From Tropicibacter sp. R16_0 (GTDB lineage: Bacteria > Pseudomonadota > Alphaproteobacteria > Rhodobacterales > Rhodobacteraceae), in assembly GCF_017743935.1 (NCBI RefSeq), contig NZ_JAGHRE010000001.1:417683-481682 (forward strand): a stretch of DNA of 64,000 nt, in the 5' to 3' direction. The position numbers and the translations under genes were made by a program. Every line of letters starts with the position of its first letter. Positions within the stretch are counted from its first letter, which is position 1. Positions 1-8,908 of this stretch are shown here, one piece after another. A model generated the notes under the pieces. That model searched no databases, had not been told where the DNA came from, and saw only the letters and a list, made by a program, of their open reading frames with translations.

Positions 1-498
1 AAGGACCCGATGGGGTTCGACGCACCGATGATCGGTAAACGAAAAGCGGCCGAGATCGAGGCGCGTATCGAAGCACTGCGCGAAGATGCTGCAGCGGGTC
101 CGATCTCGGACACCGAAATGGTGGGCCTCGACAGCCTTCTTGCGGTGCGCGAGACGATGCCCTTTGCTCTCGAGCAGCTGCGGGATGTGGCGGTGGACCT
201 GCCGCAGATCTCGCCCGCGCTGGACCGGTTGGAGGCGCGGATTGCCGCCTTGGCGGCGCGGGGCGTCAACGTCCATGACCTGGATTTCGAAGCCGCCTAT
301 GGCCGCACCTCGATGGAGTACTACGACGGGTTTGTCTTTGGCTTTTACGCGGAACGCCGACCCGATCTGCCCCCGATCGCCACGGGGGGGCGCTATGACG
401 CTCTGACGCGACAGTTGGGCAATGGTGCGGAAATTCCGGCTGTGGGGGGCGTGTTGCGTCCTGACCTGATGCTCGAAATCGAGGAGGCCGCGCAATGA
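1..498 (+). CDS. hisZ: HisZ, ATP phosphoribosyltransferase regulatory subunit (C-terminal part)
   Basis: The open frame enters from the left edge, so only the last 165 residues are present. They show the histidyl-tRNA-synthetase-like fold of HisZ, including the GGRYDAL segment that corresponds to class II synthetase motif 3. HisZ has no tRNA charging activity; it forms a complex with short HisG and confers allosteric control on the first step of histidine synthesis. Its stop codon overlaps the hisG start by four bases (ATGA), so the two are translationally coupled. Identity is supported mainly by the C-terminal motif and by the adjacent short hisG. Confidence 0.9.
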   Translation, partial: KDPMGFDAPMIGKRKAAEIEARIEALREDAAAGPISDTEMVGLDSLLAVRETMPFALEQLRDVAVDLPQISPALDRLEARIAALAARGVNVHDLDFEAAYGRTSMEYYDGFVFGFYAERRPDLPPIATGGRYDALTRQLGNGAEIPAVGGVLRPDLMLEIEEAAQ

Positions 499-1193
499 GC
501 CTGAAACTCGGTGTGCCGTCCAAGGGGCGGCTGATGGAAAAGACCTTTGCCTGGTTCGAAAAGCGCGGCGTCAGCCTGTCGCGTACCGGATCTGATCGCG
601 AATATGCGGGTAAGGTCGAAGGGATCGACAACGTCCAGCTGGTGCTGCTGTCGGCGGGCGAAATCCCGCGCGAGCTGGCCGCCGGGCGCATTCATCTGGG
701 CGTGACCGGCGCAGACCTCGTGCACGAAAAGCTGCCCCGCTGGGAGCAACAGGTCGAAGAGATTGCACCGCTTGGATTTGGGCAGGCCGACCTGATCATT
801 GCCGTTCCCAATTGCTGGGTCGATGTGGACACGCTTGATGATTTGGATGCCGCGGCCTCGGCCTTTCGCGAGGTGCACGGTCATCGGATGCGGATCGCCA
901 CCAAGTATCACCGCCTTGTGCGCGAGTTTTTGACGGATAGCGGTGTGGCCGATTTTGCCCTGGTTGACAGCCAGGGCGCGACCGAGGGCACGGTTGCCAA
1001 TGAAACCGCCGAGGGCATTGCCGACATCACGTCAACCGGCGAGACCTTGCGGGCCAACCACCTTAAGATCCTGTCGGATGGCTTGATCCTTCGATCTCAG
1101 GCGACCCTGTGGCGCAGCCGTGAGGCGCTCTATTTCGCTCAGGACAAGGCGACGCTGGAAATGCTGCTCGATATGTTCGACAGCGCCCGCTGA
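495..1193 (+). CDS. hisG: ATP phosphoribosyltransferase, short-form catalytic subunit
   Basis: The product (232 aa) condenses ATP with PRPP in the first committed step of histidine biosynthesis. It has the HisG signatures GVTGADLV near residue 75 and the PRPP-binding stretch ITSTGETL near residue 177. It ends before the C-terminal ACT-like regulatory domain of long HisG proteins, so it is the short form that needs HisZ, encoded immediately upstream with a four-base overlap. hisC lies 11 kb downstream, so the his genes are scattered. The stop codon abuts a hairpin shared with the convergent cupin gene. Confidence 0.97.
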   Translation: MSLKLGVPSKGRLMEKTFAWFEKRGVSLSRTGSDREYAGKVEGIDNVQLVLLSAGEIPRELAAGRIHLGVTGADLVHEKLPRWEQQVEEIAPLGFGQADLIIAVPNCWVDVDTLDDLDAAASAFREVHGHRMRIATKYHRLVREFLTDSGVADFALVDSQGATEGTVANETAEGIADITSTGETLRANHLKILSDGLILRSQATLWRSREALYFAQDKATLEMLLDMFDSAR

Positions 1194-1213
1194 ACGGCGC
1201 GGCGGTCGCCGTT
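1193..1213. terminator. Hairpin between convergent hisG and cupin genes
   Basis: A perfect 7-bp stem (AACGGCG / CGCCGTT) with a 7-nt loop begins at the last base of the hisG stop and ends inside the stop codon of the convergent cupin gene. There is no uridine run, so its action as a terminator is inferred from position only. Confidence 0.4.
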
Positions 1214-1667
1214 ACAGCGGCGGCCCCACAAATTCCTGGCAATGGGCCTTGGCGATCCGGGCCATCTCGTCCGGCGTCAGCGCGTCCTTTGACAAGGCGG
1301 CGTGAAAGGCGCGAAACATCGCCTCGGCTTGCAGCGCTGGCGAAAAGACATAGCGCAGCCGCCCCGGTGTATCGCCCACGTTCTTGAAGGCATGCACGGT
1401 GCCACGCGGCACAAAGGCAACATCGCCTGATTTCATGTGATGCAGCTTGCCGTCGATTTCGACGTCGAATGCACCTTCAAGAAAGAAGAACGTTTCGTCC
1501 TGGTTGTGATGGATGTGCCGGCCGGGGCCTATGCCCGGCTGCACAACGTCCTCAAACACTTCCATCGTGCCGCCCGTCTGATCCCCTGTAAGCAGGATGC
1601 GCAGGGTGATCGCACCGGGAAAGTCCAGCATCTCGGCGTCTGAATAGGGGCTCAGGGCGGGGGTCAT
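1212..1667 (-). CDS. Cupin domain protein
   Basis: A 151-residue single-domain cupin. Motif 1 is visible as HIHHNQDE followed by FFFLEG, and motif 2 as GDVAFVPRGTVHAF, supplying the three His and one Glu that usually hold a metal. The chosen ATG at 1667 starts just before MTPALS; upstream in-frame sequence is not cupin-like. Small cupins range from dioxygenases to sugar isomerases and sensors, so the substrate cannot be named. It converges on hisG, and a 59-base gap separates it from the DUF1127-like gene upstream on the same strand. Confidence 0.8.
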   Translation of the reverse strand: MTPALSPYSDAEMLDFPGAITLRILLTGDQTGGTMEVFEDVVQPGIGPGRHIHHNQDETFFFLEGAFDVEIDGKLHHMKSGDVAFVPRGTVHAFKNVGDTPGRLRYVFSPALQAEAMFRAFHAALSKDALTPDEMARIAKAHCQEFVGPPL

Positions 1668-1726
1668 GGTGCTCTCGGTCTGGCTGTTGCGAACGGGATC
1701 AGAGCATAGCGAAACAGCCCGTCCTG

Positions 1727-2047
1727 TCAGGACCGAAACCCCTGCGCGGACGCACACGGGGTGTGCGGTTCACATTTGGTCGAGGTCAGATGCAACTCAT
1801 AAGGAGCTCGGTCGGACACCCAGATTTCCACGCCTGCAACCTGCCGTTTCGGGGCGCGTGTGAACCCGAGGTCAGGCAACAGATGTGGAGAGGTTTGCGC
1901 CAGGCGAAGTAGATCCTGCTCAACTGGTGCCTTTGCCCGTGATCGCCACTTTGGGATTGAAAATCGTATCCAGCGAAACAAGCCTGCGAACAAGGGCGCG
2001 GGGTTGGGTGTCAAGTGTTGGGTGTTTGTCTTGCTTAGAGCATTCAT
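1727..2047 (-). CDS. DUF1127-like small protein
   Basis: A 106-residue protein. Residues about 25-70 resemble DUF1127 (YjiS-like): a basic stretch (KWRSRAK), then LLRLAQTSPHLLPDLGFT, matching the family pattern of a short helix followed by HLLrDIGLt. The ATG at 2047 has a good ribosome-binding site (AAGGGG seven bases upstream). It is divergent from a GcvA-type LysR gene, an arrangement often seen in Rhodobacteraceae, which suggests that LysR may regulate it. The 35-residue tail after the domain is longer than usual. DUF1127 proteins are linked in some alphaproteobacteria to RNA turnover and metabolism; no function is claimed here. Confidence 0.5.
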   Translation of the reverse strand: MNALSKTNTQHLTPNPAPLFAGLFRWIRFSIPKWRSRAKAPVEQDLLRLAQTSPHLLPDLGFTRAPKRQVAGVEIWVSDRAPYELHLTSTKCEPHTPCASAQGFRS

Positions 2048-2151
2048 GGCAGATCCCCTTGCTTTCGGGCCAGTTTTACTGCCGCCTGAGGGTTGATATC
2101 AAACCAGGGTTTTTCATAAGTTGGATTAGGAAAACTTAACCATGAGGACTC

Positions 2152-3051
2152 ATGCTTCCACCTCTGAACGCTCTGCGGGCCTTTGAAGCGGCCGCGCGCC
2201 ATGGCGGATACATTGATGCCGCTGACGAGTTGTGCGTGACGCGCGGGGCAGTCAGCCGTCACGTGAAGCTGCTAGAGGAACACCTCGGCGTGACTCTCTT
2301 TCGGCGCAATCACCGCGGGGTCGAACTGACACAGGCAGGTCAGGCGCTGTTGCCGGAACTCACCGAGGCCTTTGCCCGGATTGAGCGCGCTACGCGTCGG
2401 GCATCTGCATCGGCGTCCGAGTTGCGGATCATCTGCCCGCCGGGCCTGTCCATCCGCTGGCTGTTTCCACGTTTGCAGGGGTTTCGAGATCAACACCCGG
2501 ATATCCGGGTGCGCCTGACGACCGAGTTCTACGGAGATCGCGGATTTGACCCGGCAGAGCAGGACGTGGGCATTTCGCTAGAGCATTGGCCGGGTCGGTC
2601 CCCCAACATCAAGGCGCAGTTCCTGTTTCCCATGTCTTTGGTCCCGGCCTGTGCCCCGTCGCTGTTGGAGCAAGGACCGCCCTTGGCTCAGCCATCCGAT
2701 TTACGCCACCGCACGTTGTTGCACGAAAGCACAAAGCGCGAGGATTGGGCGACCTGGATCGACAACTTTCAAGTCGATGGGCTTGACGCGCAAAGCGGCG
2801 AGGCATTTCCCAATCTCGATATGGCCACCAAAGCGGCTGTTCTGGGCGCGGGCGTGGCGATGGTCGATCCTTTGCTATGTGCCGAAGAACTGGAACGGGG
2901 GCTGTTGGTTTGCCCGTTCCCGGACATGGTCTGCGGCACGCAATACGGCGGCTATGCGGTGATCGGGTCCCAAGACAAATGGGACAGCCCAAATGTGCGG
3001 GCCTTTCGAGCCTGGGCGGTCGAGAACGTGCCGACACCAGTGAACAATTAG
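2152..3051 (+). CDS. LysR-family transcriptional regulator (GcvA type)
   Basis: A 299-residue LysR regulator. The N-terminal winged helix-turn-helix (PLNALRAFEAAARHGG, residues 3-60) is followed by a substrate-binding domain from about residue 90. The opening PLNALRAFEAAAR is characteristic of the GcvA/AmpR-like subgroup. The ATG at 2152 is preceded by AGGA at suitable spacing. It is divergent from the DUF1127-like gene 104 bases away, its most likely target, and ends five bases from the convergent AraC-type gene. The effector is unknown. Confidence 0.9.
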   Translation: MLPPLNALRAFEAAARHGGYIDAADELCVTRGAVSRHVKLLEEHLGVTLFRRNHRGVELTQAGQALLPELTEAFARIERATRRASASASELRIICPPGLSIRWLFPRLQGFRDQHPDIRVRLTTEFYGDRGFDPAEQDVGISLEHWPGRSPNIKAQFLFPMSLVPACAPSLLEQGPPLAQPSDLRHRTLLHESTKREDWATWIDNFQVDGLDAQSGEAFPNLDMATKAAVLGAGVAMVDPLLCAEELERGLLVCPFPDMVCGTQYGGYAVIGSQDKWDSPNVRAFRAWAVENVPTPVNN

Positions 3052-3055
3052 CGGA

Positions 3056-4123
3056 TCAATCGTCGTCAGTTGGTTCAAGGGACCGGCGGAACTCTTGCGG
3101 GGATTGGCCGGTCTGAGACCGAAAGAACCGCGCGAAATGAGACTGGTCGGCATAGCCAAGGCGAAGGCCGACATCCCCAATAGACAGCTCTTGGTTCGCC
3201 AAAGCTTCTTGCGCGACCTCGATCTTCAACCGTTTGACCTCACGTGCGGGGGTTGTCCGGTGCAGCCGCAACGCTGCCTCAAGCCGCCGTTGCCCCAATC
3301 CCAGGGCACGGGCCAGATCCGCAGAGGTCAGCTTGTCCTTCCACAGCAAAGGGCGGGCGGCGCTGCGCAGCGCCGCCACGATCGACATGTCAGGTTCGTC
3401 TGTTGCAGGGAGCGGGGTTTCCGCTTTGGCGCGCAGCTTCAACTCGGCATTCAGCCACTCGGACGGGAAGGAAAACGTGAGTGTTGCGGTTTCCGTGCGC
3501 GCCAATCGCACACCCATGAACCCGCGCGGCACGGCCTCTGGGTAGGCCGTTTCGACCAGGACGTCTTGGGCCATCCAACCCGGCCCCATGGCCGTTTGCA
3601 ACAGCCGCAGATGCAGGGCAATGCCAAACCCATCGACCTGACGGGGCGGGTTTTCCGTGCGCACCAAGCGGCTCACACCATAGCTGGCGCGATCCGCTTC
3701 GACGATCAGCGTATGTTTCACCGAGCTCGATTCCTGAGGCACCCGCATCAGATAGTTGGTCAGGAACCCTCCCACCGTGTCTGAAGCCTGGGACGCGGCG
3801 GCAATGGGGGGCCAGATGCTCAGGTCGAACTGCTGCCCGACTTCGCACCCCAGATGCGGGATTTCGGACTGCTCGGCCAGGGCGTTGCAGAGGCCATAGA
3901 TGATTTCCGCATGCACGGTGGCGTTGGGGTTCCCCAGCATCTGTTTGCTTAGACCAAGCGTCGCGAGCGCGGGTCTTGGATCACTTCCTGATCGCTCTAT
4001 GTGCTCAACAAACGGTTGAACCAGGATCAACCGAATGAACCCGTCTTGAGTGCGTGGCATGCCAAATGTCCGTTCTAAAGTCGTGGGCCAGTATTGCACA
4101 GAGTTACGGAAAGCGTCGGCCAT
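3056..4123 (-). CDS. AraC-family transcriptional regulator
   Basis: A 355-residue regulator with an N-terminal effector domain (about residues 25-210, resembling the Arabinose_bd type of OruR/ArgR-like AraC proteins) and a C-terminal double helix-turn-helix (about 255-345). The second helix signature is GYADQSHFARFFRSQTG followed by SPQEFR. It is divergent from the exported amidohydrolase gene with 96 bases between starts, so it probably controls that gene and the DUF3299-porin genes behind it. The effector cannot be read from sequence. Confidence 0.92.
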   Translation of the reverse strand: MADAFRNSVQYWPTTLERTFGMPRTQDGFIRLILVQPFVEHIERSGSDPRPALATLGLSKQMLGNPNATVHAEIIYGLCNALAEQSEIPHLGCEVGQQFDLSIWPPIAAASQASDTVGGFLTNYLMRVPQESSSVKHTLIVEADRASYGVSRLVRTENPPRQVDGFGIALHLRLLQTAMGPGWMAQDVLVETAYPEAVPRGFMGVRLARTETATLTFSFPSEWLNAELKLRAKAETPLPATDEPDMSIVAALRSAARPLLWKDKLTSADLARALGLGQRRLEAALRLHRTTPAREVKRLKIEVAQEALANQELSIGDVGLRLGYADQSHFARFFRSQTGQSPQEFRRSLEPTDDD

Positions 4124-4219
4124 TTTTGCCGGTTTTCGTTTTTGCGATCGGGGAAACTGGCCGACAATTGGAATTCTGAGGTGCTAATATTCAACTAATA
4201 TAATGTCTTGGAGGGAAGT

Positions 4220-5608
4220 ATGATTCGAAGATTGGCCTGTGCCGCGATGTCCGTTGCACTCTCGTTTTCCGCTGTTTCCGTGCAAGCACAGGATGACGCG
4301 CCCGCCCAAACCCTGTTCACCAACGTGCATGTTTTTGATGGCGTCAACGAAGCCCGGATCGAAAACGCCAGCGTGCTGGTCGAGGGGAACCTGATCAAAT
4401 CCGTTTCAACCGAGGCGATTGACGCACCTAACGCCACGGTCATTGACGGAGAGGGGCGGACGCTGGCTCCCGGATTTATCGAAAATCACGCCCACCTGAT
4501 GCTGCCAGGACCCACGATCCCAGCGATGGAATCAAACAGCACTTGGGAAGATCTTGCCATTCACGGCACCAAAATGGCCGAAATGTACCTCATGCAAGGG
4601 TTCACAACCGTTCGCGACGCGGGCGGTGCAAATGGAGGTTTGCGCCGGGCCATTGACGCGGGCCAGATTCCTGGTCCGCGCTTCTATCCTTCTGCGGCTT
4701 TCTTGGGCAGCCGGGGTGGTCACGCGGACTTCGCTAGTTTTACGTCTCCTCCCGGAGCTGAAACGAACTTCAGCCGACTGAACTTGGCACAGCAGGTCGA
4801 CAGTGTTGACGAAATGAACAAATACGCGCGCAACAACTTTCGCATGGGGGCCACGCAACTGAAGTTTATGCAATCTGGTGGTGTCGTCTCTGCCTTTGAC
4901 CCTTGGCAACTGCTGGCAGGCTCCCCAGAGGAACTTGAGGCCATCGTTCGTGTCGCCAATGAATACGAAAGCTATGTAATGGCGCACTCCTATCGCAAGA
5001 AAACGATCATGAACGCCTTGAATGCGGGTGTGAAATCCATCGAACATGGCTTTATGTTCGATTGCGAAATTTCGGCTTTGATGAACGAGAAAGGTGCTTA
5101 CATCACCACTAATCTGACAGCCTTTGACCCCAATCTTTTTGACGTACCAGCGGTACGAGACGTCCCATCAAGCCTTGCCAAAGCAAAGTCTGCGACCCAG
5201 GCCTTTGGTGGCTACATCAAGAACATGAATGAGTGCCCGGCCAAACGCGGCTTTCACACGGATTGTGTGGGATCCGTCGATGCCTGCAACATCCAGATCG
5301 CGTACGAGAAAAAGCTGAACAATGACTTTTTTGGACCCTTCGCTTCGCTGGTTGCTATGACGTCGACGGGCGGTGAAATCGCTGCATTGTCGGGGCCTTT
5401 CATGAACCCCTATCGGGATGGCAAAATCGGTGTGATTGAAGAGGGGGCGTATGCCGATATTCTTTTGATCGACGGCAATCCGCTCGAGGATTTCTCTGTG
5501 GTCGGCACGGGCGATCAGTGGTTCGGCGCAGACCCGCGTCCCGAAAGCCCCGAAACCATTCGGATCATCATGAAAGACGGCGTGGTCTACAAGAACACGC
5601 TGAACTGA
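4220..5608 (+). CDS. Exported metal-dependent amidohydrolase
   Basis: A 462-residue amidohydrolase-superfamily enzyme of the imidazolonepropionase / Xaa-Pro dipeptidase-like group. An N-terminal signal peptide (to about residue 24, VSVQAQ) predicts periplasmic location. Metal-site elements are visible: NHAH near residue 90, VMAHS, KSIEHGF and HTDCVGS, with the closing GKIGVIEEGAYADILLIDGNP of the composite beta domain. ATG 4220 is chosen because GGAGGG sits directly upstream; the alternative TTG at 4208 would place that site inside the gene. It starts a run with DUF3299 and porin genes. The substrate is unknown. Confidence 0.88.
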   Translation: MIRRLACAAMSVALSFSAVSVQAQDDAPAQTLFTNVHVFDGVNEARIENASVLVEGNLIKSVSTEAIDAPNATVIDGEGRTLAPGFIENHAHLMLPGPTIPAMESNSTWEDLAIHGTKMAEMYLMQGFTTVRDAGGANGGLRRAIDAGQIPGPRFYPSAAFLGSRGGHADFASFTSPPGAETNFSRLNLAQQVDSVDEMNKYARNNFRMGATQLKFMQSGGVVSAFDPWQLLAGSPEELEAIVRVANEYESYVMAHSYRKKTIMNALNAGVKSIEHGFMFDCEISALMNEKGAYITTNLTAFDPNLFDVPAVRDVPSSLAKAKSATQAFGGYIKNMNECPAKRGFHTDCVGSVDACNIQIAYEKKLNNDFFGPFASLVAMTSTGGEIAALSGPFMNPYRDGKIGVIEEGAYADILLIDGNPLEDFSVVGTGDQWFGADPRPESPETIRIIMKDGVVYKNTLN

Positions 5609-5696
5609 TCCCGCTGATCTAACACCGCTGACCCAATCCCTCGGTGCGGCGTGGGCATTTCGGTGTCTGCGCCGCGCCAATGACAGGACCTGAGAT

Positions 5697-6446
5697 ATGC
5701 TGAAACTTGTTTCCTTAAGTGTGCTGCTGTTTGGCGCGACCGTTGCCCATGCTGAACGCGGGATGCTGGATTGGGCGGATCTGATTGATGAGGCGGCTCA
5801 AAGCTATGAAGACCCTTATCGGGATCTGAGCGCTGAACAGCTTACCGCTTTGATAGAGGTTGCGACCATGCAGTCGCAGTTGGCGGAAACCTCGGACGAT
5901 GATCAGCGGAGCGAGCTTGATCAGCGCCTGTCCGATGCCAAAACGGCGCTTTCCAAGGATGGAATTGATGCGGATTGGCTCATCTCGCAGCGTTGGGTCG
6001 TGGCCGAGCGTCGACGGAATGCGGCCTGGGCCGGTGATGCGGATGTAGATGGTCAAATCGTGACGTTGGGGGGGTATGTTATCCCGGCGCCTGCGGATCA
6101 GGATGGGGTGGCCACGGTATATCTCGTCCCCGAGCGCGGTATGTGCAGCCACGTTCCGCCGCCACCTCCGAACCAGATGGTGCGTGTTCGTCTGAACAGC
6201 GATTGGCGACCTCAGACCATCTATGAACCTGTGCGTTTGACGGGGCAGATGGCCGTCGTGCCGACCGAACGCGAGGTTGTTGTTGTCGACGGGCCTGTGC
6301 GCATGCAAGCTGCGTTCACGATGGAGGCAACAAACGTCGAGCCGCTGGCCTTTTCGGGCGCCATGTCTGCGGGTGGCAGAGCTTGGGTCGAGAAGATGAC
6401 GCAGCAGTTGCAAAGCGCGAAAGAGGATGACCTGAATGAAGACTAA
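5697..6446 (+). CDS. DUF3299 domain exported protein
   Basis: A 249-residue protein with a cleavable signal peptide (VLLFGATVAHA). The second half carries the DUF3299 signature GMCSHVPPPPPNQ near residue 150, where family members have a Cys-His pair before a proline run. The N-terminal half (about 25-100) is helical and acidic. It starts 88 bases after the amidohydrolase and overlaps the porin gene by 11 bases, so at least the last two are co-translated. DUF3299 proteins are poorly characterised, often near transporters or metal-handling genes; no activity is claimed. Confidence 0.8.
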   Translation: MLKLVSLSVLLFGATVAHAERGMLDWADLIDEAAQSYEDPYRDLSAEQLTALIEVATMQSQLAETSDDDQRSELDQRLSDAKTALSKDGIDADWLISQRWVVAERRRNAAWAGDADVDGQIVTLGGYVIPAPADQDGVATVYLVPERGMCSHVPPPPPNQMVRVRLNSDWRPQTIYEPVRLTGQMAVVPTEREVVVVDGPVRMQAAFTMEATNVEPLAFSGAMSAGGRAWVEKMTQQLQSAKEDDLNED

Positions 6447-7620
6447 GATCTTTGCGGTCGCCGCTCTGTTCTTGTGGTCGGCGGTGCCAGCAGCTGCGCA
6501 AAGCGGTGGTTTGAACGGTCCATCCTCTGTCGGGGCAGAGCTGGATGGGGATGGGCTGACGGATCCGCAGTATCGCTCGACCTTTCCCAAGAATGTCGCA
6601 CCGGGGTGGTTTGCCTGGAAGGACGGTTTGGCGGAAAACGGGTTTCGCTTCAGCATCGACTATTTGACCCTTGGCCAGTCGTCGGATTCGAATGTGGGCA
6701 ACGGTCGTGCAGGCGGCGGTATTGCGCGGTTCTACGGGGCCTGGCAGGCGACGGAACAGGGGTCTCTGACCTTCAAGGTAGAGCATCGCCACGCCTATGG
6801 CACGGTCGCTCCGCAGTTTCTGGGCTTGAACGGGGGCGCCTTGTCGATCACGGGCACGGCGTTCAATGACAACGGTACCATGCTGACGAACCTGTTCTGG
6901 ACGCAGCGAGCCGCCAATGGAAACTGGACGCTGCAATTCGGCCAGATCGACGTCACTGATTTTGTGGATGTCTATGGTCTGGTCAGCCCATACACAGGGT
7001 TTCAAAACCTCGCGTTCAACACCAACCCGACGATCAACGCGCCAAACCCGGGGCTGGGAATCGCGGGCGGTGTCAAGCTGGGGTCGAACTTCTACGCGGT
7101 GGCCAGTGTGGCCGATGCCAACGCCGACCCAACTAATCCAGATTTCGATGTCTTCAGCCACGGCAACCTCTTCAAGAGTCTCGAGATCGGCTATACCTCG
7201 GGCTTTGATCGGATCTACTTTGACAATGTGCATGTGACTCTGTGGCATGCCGATGCCGCAGATGATGGCAGTCGGCCCGAGGATTATGGCGCGTCCTTTT
7301 CTGCCGCCTGGTTCATCGACAATCGGTGGATGCCGTTTGTGCGGGCTGGCTGGGCCAAAGGCACGGCCGCGCTCTATGAGCGATCGTTTTCGACCGGGAT
7401 TGGATACTATGGGCGCAACACCGACCTGGCGGGGCTGGGGCTCAACTGGGCTGAGGCGCGGGGCGTACCGGGGACGCAGTTCACGACCGAGCTGTTCTAC
7501 CGGTTCTCGATCTCTCCGAATTTCCAGATCACACCGTCGCTGCAATACATCGACAACCCTTTGACCTCGGCTCAGAGCGGGTTCCCCATCTTGGGGCTGC
7601 GCGCCCGCGTCGTTTTCTGA
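6436..7620 (+). CDS. OprB-like carbohydrate-selective outer-membrane porin
   Basis: A 394-residue outer-membrane beta-barrel with a signal peptide ending near AAAQ and a C-terminal phenylalanine (ARVVF) typical of BAM substrates. The pattern GWFAWKDGLAENGFRFSIDY, then alternating aromatic strands and GYYGRNTDLAGLGLNW, fits the carbohydrate-selective porin family (OprB). It overlaps the DUF3299 gene by 11 bases and is probably in one transcript with the exported amidohydrolase, suggesting uptake of the substrate or product of that enzyme. Substrate preference is not readable. Confidence 0.8.
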   Translation: MKTKIFAVAALFLWSAVPAAAQSGGLNGPSSVGAELDGDGLTDPQYRSTFPKNVAPGWFAWKDGLAENGFRFSIDYLTLGQSSDSNVGNGRAGGGIARFYGAWQATEQGSLTFKVEHRHAYGTVAPQFLGLNGGALSITGTAFNDNGTMLTNLFWTQRAANGNWTLQFGQIDVTDFVDVYGLVSPYTGFQNLAFNTNPTINAPNPGLGIAGGVKLGSNFYAVASVADANADPTNPDFDVFSHGNLFKSLEIGYTSGFDRIYFDNVHVTLWHADAADDGSRPEDYGASFSAAWFIDNRWMPFVRAGWAKGTAALYERSFSTGIGYYGRNTDLAGLGLNWAEARGVPGTQFTTELFYRFSISPNFQITPSLQYIDNPLTSAQSGFPILGLRARVVF

Positions 7621-7783
7621 CGCTACTCTGAGTCAAGCCCTCTTTCATTTCTGCAAGCTCTCAGCTTGACACTGCGGTATTAAGAACACGCTCTAACATT
7701 CTGTAATTAAGTGCCTTCCTTTTAGGCATCTGAGTTGTTAACGGTTCATCAATAAAAAAATACAAAGGCAGGCATACAGGCAG

Positions 7784-8848
7784 ATGAAAACGGGCTTTCG
7801 TGGCACGTTCGTCATTTCCTGGTCGCAAACAGATCTCGACGGCCTTGAGGCCGCTCCGCTGGATTCGCTTTCGGTGGGTGCGGTATGGTCGTGGCACGGT
7901 GAGGCAGTGCGTGTGGATGGACCCGCGGGGCTGTTGCGATTGGATCATGCGGACGGTGAAGATGCGCTCCGGAAACGAGCTGCACGCAAGGTGCGGCGGC
8001 TGGTGGGCGCAGCGGTACAACACAGATCGGACATCGACGAAATCGAATTCGACGAACCTCTGGCAGATCAGAGCTTTGTCGTGACCAATGGGGCGCAGAG
8101 CTACACGGTAACGGTCATTGATCCTGAAAACGGCGCAGCGCCGCTATTGATGTTTCTGGATCAGATCCCACCGCGCAACACAGAGTTGTGGGTGGTTCAC
8201 CATTCTTTGTCCCCGTCGGAACCCGTGCATACGGACACCAGCGGGCGCGGGGTGATCTGTTTCACCCCAGGCACCCGGATCGCGACGCCAACCGGCCCAC
8301 GCCTGGTCGAGGAACTGCGCGAAGGCGACAAGGTTCAAACCCGTGACAGCGGACCGCAACAGATCCAATGGATCGGTCATCGCCGCATGAGCGGAGCACG
8401 GTTGTTTGTGATGCCCAAGCTGCGCCCGGTGCGGTTGCGGATGGGGGCCTTGGGGATCGACCGTCCTGACGCTGAACTGCTGGTTTCCCCCGAACACCGG
8501 ATGCTGGTGAAAGGGGCGGCTGCGCAGGCGCTGTTCAACACGTCCGAGGTTCTGGTGCCCGCGCGTGAACTGATCAATGGCTCGACCATCGCGGTCGATC
8601 TGACGGTGCGCCAAGTGACCTATATCCACCTGCTGTTGCCCAGCCATCAGATCCTGTGGGCCAATGGCGTGGAGACCGAAAGCTTCCATCCGGCGAATGC
8701 GGCTTTGACCTCTCTGACAGATGAAGACCGGGCGCGCCTGCTGGGGCAGATGCCAGGGCTCGAAGCTGACCCCTACAGCTATGGCGCTTTTGCGCGTCGC
8801 AACCTGACGGATACGGAATCCGCGCTCTTGCGGCACGAGGCGGCTTGA
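7784..8848 (+). CDS. Hint (Hedgehog/intein) domain protein
   Basis: A 354-residue protein. A Hint_2-type domain begins at Cys159 (ICFTPGTRIATP) and continues with LVEELREGDKVQTRD, LLVSPEHRMLV and the final ILWANGVETESFHPAN. The N-terminal 150 residues are not a recognised domain. Such stand-alone Hint proteins are abundant in Rhodobacterales, often in or near RTX or secreted proteins, and may self-cleave at the Cys, though this has rarely been tested. The gene is flanked by a 163-base A+T-richer gap upstream and the rpsD promoter downstream. Confidence 0.85.
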   Translation: MKTGFRGTFVISWSQTDLDGLEAAPLDSLSVGAVWSWHGEAVRVDGPAGLLRLDHADGEDALRKRAARKVRRLVGAAVQHRSDIDEIEFDEPLADQSFVVTNGAQSYTVTVIDPENGAAPLLMFLDQIPPRNTELWVVHHSLSPSEPVHTDTSGRGVICFTPGTRIATPTGPRLVEELREGDKVQTRDSGPQQIQWIGHRRMSGARLFVMPKLRPVRLRMGALGIDRPDAELLVSPEHRMLVKGAAAQALFNTSEVLVPARELINGSTIAVDLTVRQVTYIHLLLPSHQILWANGVETESFHPANAALTSLTDEDRARLLGQMPGLEADPYSYGAFARRNLTDTESALLRHEAA

Positions 8849-8874
8849 GACCCAAGAAAACTTGCCAACTGTTG

Positions 8875-8902
8875 TTGACTCTGGAGGCCGCGCGGATATA
8901 AG
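8875..8902 (+). promoter_or_regulatory. Probable housekeeping promoter of rpsD
   Basis: TTGACT (8875-8880) and TATAAG (8897-8902) are separated by 16 bp, close to the sigma-70-type consensus. The predicted start near 8909 gives a leader of about 115 nt. This fits strong ribosomal protein expression. Confidence 0.7.
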
Positions 8903-8908
8903 CGCGGC

